A stretch of 12,229 nucleotides of DNA. Origin: Methylobacter sp. (GTDB taxonomy: Bacteria > Pseudomonadota > Gammaproteobacteria > Methylococcales > Methylomonadaceae). This document shows, piece after piece, positions 7,379 through 12,229 of the stretch. The translations under genes and the position numbers were made by a program. The first letter of the stretch is position 1, and every line of letters begins with the position of its first letter. The notes beneath the pieces were generated by a model, which saw nothing but the letters and a program-made list of their open reading frames with translations, had not been told where the DNA came from and made no database searches. The stretch spans positions 1 through 12,229 of the forward strand of contig JAQTLI010000037.1 in assembly GCA_028714995.1 (NCBI GenBank), read 5' to 3'.

Positions 7379-7773
7379 TTTCGCCCCGGCTGCCATTCCT
7401 GATAAGAGGGAATGCCTTCATAGCCGAGCCACGGCACATCGTGAGATGCCCAGATATGCATTTGGGGAGTGACATTTGGGTCTTCATCCAATGTTGCCAC
7501 TCGAAGAATAACATGGGGCTGGTTCATGCGCTCGGCCACCAGATGGCAACCGCACGCCGAACAGAAATAACGCAATTTTCCTGGAGAAGACTCGAAGGAT
7601 GAAAGCTTTTCTTCACCTTTCAGCCAGCGAAAGTGCTCGCGCATTATGCCAGCCGTGGAGGCGAACGCAGCCGCATGAGCTTTTTGGCAAGTCCGGCAAT
7701 GGCAGTGAGCGACAGGCATATCGATGCTGTCGATTTCGTACTCTATTGCCTTACATAAACAACTACCTTTCAT
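7375..7773 (-). CDS. GFA/CENP-V family zinc-binding protein (first copy)
   Basis: A 132-residue member of the glutathione-dependent formaldehyde-activating (GFA)/CENP-V fold family. It has the full set of zinc cysteines: C5 and C7 in GSCLCKAIEY, C24, C26 and C29 in HCHCRTCQK, C71 and C74 in YFCSACGCHL. The two zinc sites are therefore intact. The founding member adds glutathione to formaldehyde, but most relatives have no proven activity, so the name should not be taken as function. AAGGA precedes the ATG. It is the first gene of a tight operon (GFA, transglutaminase-like, SnoaL, EthD, PaiB) and overlaps its neighbour's start. It differs clearly from the second GFA gene at 10154. Confidence 0.92.
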   Translation of the reverse strand: MKGSCLCKAIEYEIDSIDMPVAHCHCRTCQKAHAAAFASTAGIMREHFRWLKGEEKLSSFESSPGKLRYFCSACGCHLVAERMNQPHVILRVATLDEDPNVTPQMHIWASHDVPWLGYEGIPSYQEWQPGRK

Positions 7774-7785
7774 TTTATTTCCTTG

Positions 7786-8073
7786 TTACAGAATGATCGA
7801 TAAAACTCTTAGTACAAAGCTAATGTACGACTCGTCCTGATTGTCGACCTTCAGCGGATAGTTAGAGCATCTTGCGATAGAAACCGGGCCAAATAAATCG
7901 TCAGCGGGTGGTCCCATGACATTTTTCGCATCGTCCGCCTGATATTTTTTCGGATCGGCCTTGCGGATGTCGATCAGGTAAACCTCGTGATGCTTGCCGA
8001 CCCGTTGCTGTCCGCTATTCTCGAAGCCGCACTCAATTGGCGACATATTGCAGGCGCTGCCCGATAGAGGCAT
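7786..8073 (-). pseudogene. Possible GyrI-like domain fragment overlapping the hydrolase end
   Basis: An open frame of 95 codons overlaps the last 100 bases of the alpha/beta hydrolase gene in another frame and runs on to 7786. The stretch IECGFENSGQQRVGKHHEVY followed by LIDIRKADPKKYQ resembles, from memory, the C-terminal strand region of GyrI-like effector-binding domains (HHEIYLSDPRK type). The upstream two thirds of such a domain are missing, and the sequence after residue 45 is not recognised. The use of G/C-ending codons suggests former coding. I read it as a truncated remnant on which the hydrolase gene has gained its present tail, but it could also be a small unknown gene or chance. 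Confidence 0.35.
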
Positions 8074-8855
8074 GAATAGTGCGACAGGCCGTTAAATATA
8101 TCGATTGAGGTGCAACCGGGAATCGCCGATTCCAAATATTCGGCCATAGAGACCGGTGACCAGTTGTCCTCTGCTCCGTGCCAGATGTGCGTATTGATAT
8201 CGACGCCAGGCAGCGTGTCTTGCCAGGGCTGGACATAAGCCCCGATGTCCCGTGTGTAACCTGCCGCATAATGGGTAAAGCACAATTTCAGCATGTCGAT
8301 AATGAAGGTTTGAAAATCGCCACTGGCCGCCAATATCTTATCTTCGCCGACAACGCTGGCAAACATCATACGAAACACCAGATTGGGACACGCTGCAGCA
8401 ATCAAACCTTGCAGGCGAACCAGCAGATGAAATGCGGGAGGATGCTTTTGAGCCAGCCGGAAAACGGACTTTCCCGCCGCCATGTCAATAAAATTGCCAG
8501 CTTCCAACGGTGCTGCGGCAGAAACCAGATGCAGGCACCGAACATTGTTTCCCATCCGACGGCATACTTGTAGCGCGACGAATCCACCTATCGAGAATCC
8601 AACCAAATCTACTGCTTTTCCGGCCGCTTTATCAGTAATTTCATCGGCCAGAAGCTGGTAATAGGCCGCGCCTTCCAGCGCGGGATCGATCGAAAAACGG
8701 TCGTAACTGACAAAAGTCAGGTTGTTCTGTTTCCCGTATTGATCAAATACCGAGCATTCGGAAGGCGCGCCGGGAGTGCCGTGGAAATAAATCACCAGTT
8801 GCCCATCGTCGGCACCGAATTGGCGATACGCCAATGTAGGTTTTACTGATAACAC
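7974..8855 (-). CDS. Alpha/beta hydrolase
   Basis: A 293-residue alpha/beta-hydrolase-fold protein. It has the oxyanion-hole motif FHGTPGAPSE (24-33), the nucleophile elbow GFSIGG (86-91, Ser88), the acid in HGAEDNWSP (226-234, Asp230) and the base in GLSHYS (256-261, His259), all in the normal order, so it should be active. There is no signal peptide. Substrate is unknown: relatives are esterases, haloalkane dehalogenase-like or haloperoxidase-like enzymes, and the Trp expected beside the nucleophile in dehalogenases is absent. GGAGG lies 9 bases before the ATG, just after an 18-base perfect palindrome. The last 25 or so residues overlap a possible gene fragment in another frame and may not belong to the ancestral protein. 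Confidence 0.85.
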   Translation of the reverse strand: MLSVKPTLAYRQFGADDGQLVIYFHGTPGAPSECSVFDQYGKQNNLTFVSYDRFSIDPALEGAAYYQLLADEITDKAAGKAVDLVGFSIGGFVALQVCRRMGNNVRCLHLVSAAAPLEAGNFIDMAAGKSVFRLAQKHPPAFHLLVRLQGLIAAACPNLVFRMMFASVVGEDKILAASGDFQTFIIDMLKLCFTHYAAGYTRDIGAYVQPWQDTLPGVDINTHIWHGAEDNWSPVSMAEYLESAIPGCTSIDIFNGLSHYSCLYRAAPAICRQLSAASRIADSNGSASITRFT

Positions 8856-8865
8856 GTCGCCTCCA

Positions 8866-8883
8866 CTAGCTAGCGCTAGCTAG
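8866..8883. repeat. 18-bp perfect palindrome CTAGCTAGCGCTAGCTAG
   Basis: Perfect self-complementary sequence with four CTAG tetramers, lying 10 bases upstream of the hydrolase ATG and just after the amidotransferase stop. In the minus-strand RNA it would end immediately before the GGAGG ribosome site. It could be an operator, a translation-control hairpin or a site for a palindrome-binding enzyme. No T run follows, so it is not an ordinary terminator. Confidence 0.8.
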
Positions 8884-8890
8884 CGCAATT

Positions 8891-9588
8891 TCAGATTGCA
8901 TGACCAACTACCGCCCCCAAAAAAGCAGTAACCAACGGATGCGGCCTATCGGGAGTAGAGCGGGCTTGCGGCACGAACAGTGTCCCGATGAAAAACGGAT
9001 GATCGGGGTGCTCAATGACACGAATTTCACCCTCGGCATCGGAGCCTGAGACATTCAATGGCCCTTGCTTCAACTCGTCAATGCAATCGGGATTGACCCC
9101 GAAATTGCAGTAATAGCTTTCTTTCGCTGACAGGCTTCCGTAGATTTCAGCTACCTGAGACCCCGGCACAAAGTTAAGCTGCATGTCGCGACCAGCCAGC
9201 GAACAAGTCAGTTTTGAAATGAACAGGCTTGAGACGGTTGGGTCGTACTCGGCATGTTGCGCATCCTTGAAGTCGAGGACGTTCCGGGCATACTCGATCA
9301 CCATATGCTGAAAACCTCCACAGGTGCCAAAGCAGGGAATTCTGTTTTCCCTGGCATAGCGAATGGCCCACAGGGGGGTTTCTCCATGCTCTTATAGGGG
9401 CTTCCAGGCGCAATCCATATGCCCGAATAATGGTCAAAAAGCTTTAAGTCTATGTCTTCAGTTGAAACCCAGTTCGCCGTTAACTCCATATCCAACAGGT
9501 TTTTAGCATGCCTGATGACCGCATCGATCGAAATGTGCGGGGGGAAGGTCGGCATATATTCACCAAGCAAAGCAATTGACTTAGTCAT
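8891..9588 (-). pseudogene. CTP-synthase-like class I glutamine amidotransferase domain protein, single-base frameshift
   Basis: Stand-alone GATase (C26/CTP synthase C-terminal-like) protein of about 232 residues, split by one indel. The first part runs MTKSIALLGEYMPTFPPH to IWIAPGSPYKSMEKPP. The six-base G run at 9373-9378 then shifts frame. Adding one base there gives LWAIRYARENRIPCFGTCGG (catalytic Cys in GTCGG) and FQHMVIEYARNVL. The second part ends LFVPQARSTPDRPHPLVTAF, where true CTP synthases have FHPEFKS, so the triad His and Glu positions read Val and Gln. Classic glutaminase activity is therefore doubtful. It is not pyrG: the synthase half is absent. The ATG at 9588 matches the family start. 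A GTG at 9603 overlapping the GNAT stop is an alternative. Confidence 0.78.
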
Positions 9589-9599
9589 AATGTTTAGCT

Positions 9600-10061
9600 T
9601 CACAAGGTGGACGGGATGGTAAAGTGATAAACAAAAAACTGCTCATCACGCTTCCAACCGGCAGATTGGTAAAGCCTCTGCGCTGCTTCATTGGTTGTCG
9701 CGGTTGACAGGGAAACACGGACAGCACCCAGGAAACTCGCGTAGTCAATGGCGGCAGTCATCAATTTTGAGGCTACGCCCTTTCTGCGAGCATGCTCATA
9801 AACGAAGAGATCGTTGAGTACGAATATCCTGGCCAGCGATACCGATGAAAAGCTTGGATAAAGCTGGGTGAAGCCAACTGGATTATTGCCTTCATGCGCA
9901 ATGAACAAGACCGATTCATCATGATTGAAGCGCTCCAGCAAAAACTCTCTTGCCGCATGCAAATCGCTAGCGCGACCGTAAAACTGGCGATAGCCATCGA
10001 AAAGCATCGCGAGTGCTTCAAGGTCTGACAGAACCGCTTGACGAATGGTGATGGTGCTCAT
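9600..10061 (-). CDS. GNAT-family N-acetyltransferase
   Basis: A 153-residue GNAT protein, which moves an acetyl group from acetyl-CoA to an amine. The start MSTITIRQAVLSDLEALAML is typical. The acetyl-CoA loop follows strand 4 as LFVYEHARRKGVASKLM (85-101, with R92-R-K-G-V-A). ATTNEAAQRLYQSAGWKRDE (121-140) is the usual C-terminal motif. The ATG at 10061 has CGGAG five bases upstream and is preferred over an in-frame ATG 75 bases earlier whose extra residues do not look like protein of this family. Substrate is unknown; relatives include antibiotic and polyamine acetyltransferases. Its stop overlaps a possible GTG start of the following amidotransferase-like gene. Confidence 0.92.
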   Translation of the reverse strand: MSTITIRQAVLSDLEALAMLFDGYRQFYGRASDLHAAREFLLERFNHDESVLFIAHEGNNPVGFTQLYPSFSSVSLARIFVLNDLFVYEHARRKGVASKLMTAAIDYASFLGAVRVSLSTATTNEAAQRLYQSAGWKRDEQFFVYHFTIPSTL

Positions 10062-10073
10062 AATTCTCCGAAT

Positions 10074-10157
10074 GAGGCATAACGTAAAGCTAGCTCGGCA
10101 CTGCCTACAAAAAATTAATAAGACAATTACTCGCATTCCAGCTGAACGCTATGTCAA
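10074..10157 (-). other. attC-like imperfect inverted repeat between GFA and GNAT genes
   Basis: Read on the minus strand, the gap begins TTGACATAGCGTTCAGCT (over the GFA stop codon) and ends with the reverse complement of GAGGCATAACGTAAAGCT. Twelve of 18 positions pair. The right end carries GTTATGC (complement of 10077-10083), close to the GTTRRRY core of integron attC sites, immediately before the next gene. Length (84 bases) and position suit an attC. The left core (ACATAGC) departs from RYYYAAC and the L boxes pair poorly, so this is a suggestion only. Confidence 0.3.
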
Positions 10158-10555
10158 GTATATTCGTTAACCTCAAGATCGGGATTTACAAAGTCCCAAA
10201 GTTGATGACTTGCGCCCCAAAAAACTTGTTGCGGTTTAAACAAGCCGGGGTCTTCTAATGTGGCGGCATGAAAAAACAGTATTCCCGGATAACTGGATGA
10301 CTTTTTTAAAACGGGATTGCCGCAAGTAGGGCAAAAGCCGCTGCTGACGGTATTGCCATTGTCTGCGGTCAATTCATAAAACTTGAGCTCTCCGGAAACA
10401 ACAGTGTCTTTACTTGTGGCAGCAAACTCGGCCGAATGGCCCGTGCCTGTGATTCTTTGACATTGCCTGCATTGGCACAAAAAAGATAACCGGGGCTCAG
10501 AGTTCAACTCATATTTAACCGCCCCACAAATACAATTGCCTTTAAATAAACGCAT
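10154..10555 (-). CDS. GFA/CENP-V family zinc-binding protein (second copy)
   Basis: A 133-residue GFA-family protein with its own full set of zinc cysteines: C8 and C10 in GNCICGAVKYEL, C27, C29 and C32 in LCQCRQCQRITG, C75 and C78 in GFCPTCGNPV. It follows the common bacterial form (…G.GHSAEFA…) more closely than the copy at 7375, and the two are divergent rather than a recent duplication. The activity is not known; glutathione-linked aldehyde chemistry is only a family association. AAGGGA lies 7 bases before the ATG. The neighbouring GST upstream makes a thiol-related detoxification theme possible, but the spacing (60 bases) does not prove an operon. Confidence 0.93.
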   Translation of the reverse strand: MRLFKGNCICGAVKYELNSEPRLSFLCQCRQCQRITGTGHSAEFAATSKDTVVSGELKFYELTADNGNTVSSGFCPTCGNPVLKKSSSYPGILFFHAATLEDPGLFKPQQVFWGASHQLWDFVNPDLEVNEYT

Positions 10556-10570
10556 TTATTTTCCCTTGAT

Positions 10571-10595
10571 GTTTAGTACAGATACCTAACGTGAT
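10571..10595 (-). repeat. 25-bp repeat, copy 1, upstream of GFA gene
   Basis: Nearly the same sequence occurs at 11328-11353: 21 of 26 aligned positions match, including the blocks AACGTGAT, CAGAT and GTTTA. Both copies lie in the leader just before a minus-strand start codon (GFA here, GST in the other). Each contains, on the minus strand, a CACGTT box (here CACGTTAGGT, which fits the integron core GTTRRRY). Confidence 0.5.
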
Positions 10596-10615
10596 GGTTA
10601 ACTAATTTTCGTAAA

Positions 10616-11309
10616 CTACATGCCTATTGCACGGTAATCATTCAGCCAGGTTCCGGCATTTCGCGCTATCTCTTCGTGCGCCTCATCGCGCCATGTCTCA
10701 CGCAGGGCTGCGGCGTACCAGTCTTGCATGGAAGGCAATGCTAACAGGTGTTTGGCGTATAGGAGTGAGTCCTGAGTCATTACCGGCTCATAAGTCTGTA
10801 CACGGAATGCAACAGGCGCGAAAAATGCGTCCACAGCGGTGAATGACTGCCCAGCAAGATAAGGGCTCGCCAAAGCGAGCGAGACTCTGGTTCCACAGTT
10901 CATCAAGGCGAGCCAGGTCCTTCTCCAGGGCTGGAGAGTATGAATCGATTCTCACCCTCAGCCCACAATTCATCGTGCAGCGATCACGCAAAGCCTGAAA
11001 CCCCGAGTGCATCTCGCCAACTGCGCTGCGCGCCCATGCGCGTATCGACGCATCGGCAGGCCAGACTTGCGGCGTTCGCTCTGCCAAATATTCAGTGATA
11101 GCCAATGAATCCCAGACGGCGGTAGCCTCCCCATCGATCAGGCACGGCACTTTTCCGCTTGGCGAAAAATTTCGAAATGGGTTTGGTTCCATCTTGTCGC
11201 CGAAAGGCACCAATCGTTCAATGAACGGGATTTCGAGTTCGCGCATCAGTATCCACGGTCTTAACGACCACGATGAGTAGTTCTTGTTAGCAATGAAGAG
11301 TTCCAGCAT
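10616..11309 (-). pseudogene. Glutathione S-transferase, single-base frameshift
   Basis: Two overlapping frames make one GST of about 230 residues. The N-terminal thioredoxin-fold half starts MLELFIANKNYSSWSLRPWI with the catalytic-region SSW (12-14), the cis-proline segment GKVPCLIDG (52-60) and DSLAITEYL (67-75). The helical half continues to NQSLARFGEP, where the frame breaks. Removing one A of the pair at 10861-10862 gives GEPYLAGQSFTAVDAFFAPV and the normal C-terminus ending LNDYRAIGM. Both halves are complete, so the gene is either newly broken or misread. GSTs conjugate glutathione to electrophiles in the cytoplasm. An AAAGGA site lies about 11 bases before the ATG. Next in line is a GFA gene, also a thiol-linked family. 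Confidence 0.85.
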
Positions 11310-11327
11310 GAATGTGATTATCCTTTA

Positions 11328-11353
11328 GTTTAAGTTCAGATGGCGAACGTGAT
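11328..11353 (-). repeat. 26-bp repeat, copy 2, upstream of GST gene
   Basis: Partner of the repeat at 10571-10595. It lies in the 92-base gap between the DUF4260 stop and the GST start. On the minus strand its core reads ATCACGTTCGCC; the other copy reads ATCACGTTAGGT. This copy does not fit the integron consensus GTTRRRY exactly. Confidence 0.5.
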
Positions 11354-11401
11354 ATATATGACATCAATTGTTTGATAAAACTTACCACCATCCAATTGTT
11401 T

Positions 11402-11800
11402 TTACTGATTCGTGTCCTGCTTGACCGCAGGATTGGGCGTAATCATCGGAAATCGCCCGATACGACCAAGATGAGTAAAACTAAAGCCATTCGAATACTT
11501 GAGCCCATAACCGAGCGCACGGTCAAAACCAATATGAGCGCACCATATGAGACCGACACCAAGGATGGTCGGCGCAGGAAGAACAAACCCCGCCACAAGG
11601 CAAGCAATTGTTCCACTATAGGAGTGCGCTAAATTGTAACTAACGGCGCCAACTGTCGGACCCGCGAGGTAACCTAGAAATGAAATATCAGGCGTAAGAA
11701 AGAATAGTGCGAACATTTCCCAGCCAAGGCCGAATTTGGAATAGGCGACAGAAGCAGCAATGAGTACACATAACCCTTCAAGCCGAAGCATGACGCGCAT
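11402..11800 (-). CDS. DUF4260-family small membrane protein
   Basis: A 132-residue hydrophobic protein of the DUF4260 family, function unknown. Signature segments are LRLEGLCVLIAA near the start, FALFFLTPDISFLGYLAGP, VGAVSYNLAHSY, and LIWCAHIGFDRALGYGLKY, with FTHLGRIG near the end. Hydrophobic stretches suggest about three to four inner-membrane segments with conserved Asp and His between them. The ATG at 11800 is chosen because family members begin just before LRLEG. A TTG at 11821 would add seven residues, and neither has a strong ribosome site. The tail TPNPAVKQDTNQ is not part of the domain and resembles C-terminal tails I associate with read-through into repeat DNA after the gene. It is the first gene of the minus-strand array. 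Confidence 0.85.
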   Translation of the reverse strand: MRVMLRLEGLCVLIAASVAYSKFGLGWEMFALFFLTPDISFLGYLAGPTVGAVSYNLAHSYSGTIACLVAGFVLPAPTILGVGLIWCAHIGFDRALGYGLKYSNGFSFTHLGRIGRFPMITPNPAVKQDTNQ

Positions 11801-11959
11801 CGCGTCTTTAGTTTCACCCAATATACGGTCTTCTTATTTATCGTGCAATTGTTTTGATTGAGCCTGCAGGCAGTGCACTGGTTCAGACTAATTCATCTGT
11901 AACAATGTACATTCCCTCTCCTGAATAGTGCAATTAGACTGGATTTTGTTATCAGCAGC

Positions 11960-11979
11960 AACTGTTAATATTGACAGGT
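11960..11979. promoter_or_regulatory. Candidate lux box AACTGTTAATATTGACAGGT
   Basis: A 20-base dyad with half sites AACTGT and ACAGGT and the CTG-N10-CAG spacing that LuxR-type regulators recognise. It lies 83 bases before the luxR-type start and about 160 bases before the DUF4260 start, in the divergent 240-base gap. A perfect TTGACA (11971-11976) overlaps its right half on the plus strand, but no good minus-10 follows at normal distance. It may serve autoregulation of the luxR gene or control of the divergent array. The rest of the gap shows nothing else I can name. Confidence 0.5.
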
Positions 11980-12061
11980 TATACCGCTTTTAATCGAGCA
12001 TCTTCTAAACTCAGGTGTCGTAATATAGCCACTGGCAAAAACTGTATAAGTGAACAAACTT

Positions 12062-12229
12062 ATGAACACTTGGCAAGAGCATCAACTTCAAGCATTGCAG
12101 TCCATTCAATCTGAGCAGCAGCTTTTTCAAACCATTCTTTTGCTGGGCAAGGAACTTGGCTTTGACCATTGCGCCTATGGCCTGCGCATGCCGTTTCCTT
12201 TGGCGACACCCAAGACTGTCATGTTCAAT
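12062..12229 (+). CDS. LuxR-type quorum-sensing regulator, N-terminal part only
   Basis: The first 56 codons of a gene that runs off the right edge. The sequence ELGFDHCAYGLRMPFPLATP (31-50) matches the start of the autoinducer-binding domain of LuxR-family proteins, which bind N-acyl-homoserine lactones and then act on lux-box promoters through a C-terminal helix-turn-helix (not visible here). LFQTILLLGKELGFD is the usual leading helix. The ATG at 12062 has no strong ribosome site; the spacing to the family start is right. The gene diverges from the minus-strand array with a candidate lux box between. A cognate synthase could lie beyond the window. Alternatives such as an orphan LuxR are equally possible. 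Confidence 0.85.
   Translation, partial: MNTWQEHQLQALQSIQSEQQLFQTILLLGKELGFDHCAYGLRMPFPLATPKTVMFN

Noticed and set aside
8033..8587. Several minus-strand frames inside the hydrolase gene
   Set aside because: They are alternative frames of a gene with a full catalytic triad.
8891..9588. pyrG (CTP synthase)
   Set aside because: Only the amidotransferase-like half exists; the synthase domain is absent and the triad differs.
11971..11994. Sigma-70 promoter from the perfect TTGACA and TTTAAT in the luxR upstream region
   Set aside because: The spacer is only 12 bases, too short. The hexamer is better explained as part of the lux-box dyad.

Overview
The window looks like a chromosomal accessory region of a gammaproteobacterium. 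Two genes hint at a methanotroph of the Methylococcales: a strong homologue of DHCR24 (delta-24 sterol reductase), an enzyme type expected in the few bacteria that make or process sterols, and a LuxR-type quorum-sensing regulator. This taxonomic guess is an inference from gene content and is not proven by the sequence.

Layout. (1) Positions 1-1332, minus strand: DHCR24-like flavoprotein, cut by the left edge. (2) Positions 1394-1741: a small, internally deleted IS3-family element. The start of orfA is joined directly to the end of orfB, between imperfect terminal inverted repeats. (3) Positions 1925-3874, plus strand: the most striking gene, a single 649-residue protein with an N-terminal Clp1/Grc3-type polynucleotide 5'-kinase and a C-terminal RNase Z-like metallo-beta-lactamase nuclease. 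(4) Positions 4023-11800, all minus strand: about fourteen small stand-alone genes or gene remnants. In transcription order they are DUF4260 membrane protein, GST, GFA protein, GNAT, glutamine amidotransferase-like, alpha/beta hydrolase (overlapped by a possible GyrI-like fragment), GFA protein, transglutaminase-like, SnoaL-like, EthD, PaiB-like flavoprotein, SAM methyltransferase and hotdog thioesterase. (5) From 12062, plus strand: the first 56 codons of a luxR-type gene. It diverges from the array, and a good lux-box candidate lies between them.

The array shares one direction, short genes of resistance or detoxification type, and gaps holding short related inverted or direct repeats. This resembles an integron cassette array without its integrase, or an old degraded one, but the attC-like sites are imperfect and the case is open. 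Part of it (7773 down to 5386) is instead a tightly packed five-gene operon with ATGA overlaps. Three genes of the array (transglutaminase, amidotransferase, GST) each carry one single-base frameshift that, once mentally repaired, restores a full family-length protein. They are either recently decaying genes or sequencing errors.

No tRNA, rRNA or CRISPR array was seen. There is no gene-free stretch longer than 300 bases outside the IS-remnant region (1333-1924), which is described below.
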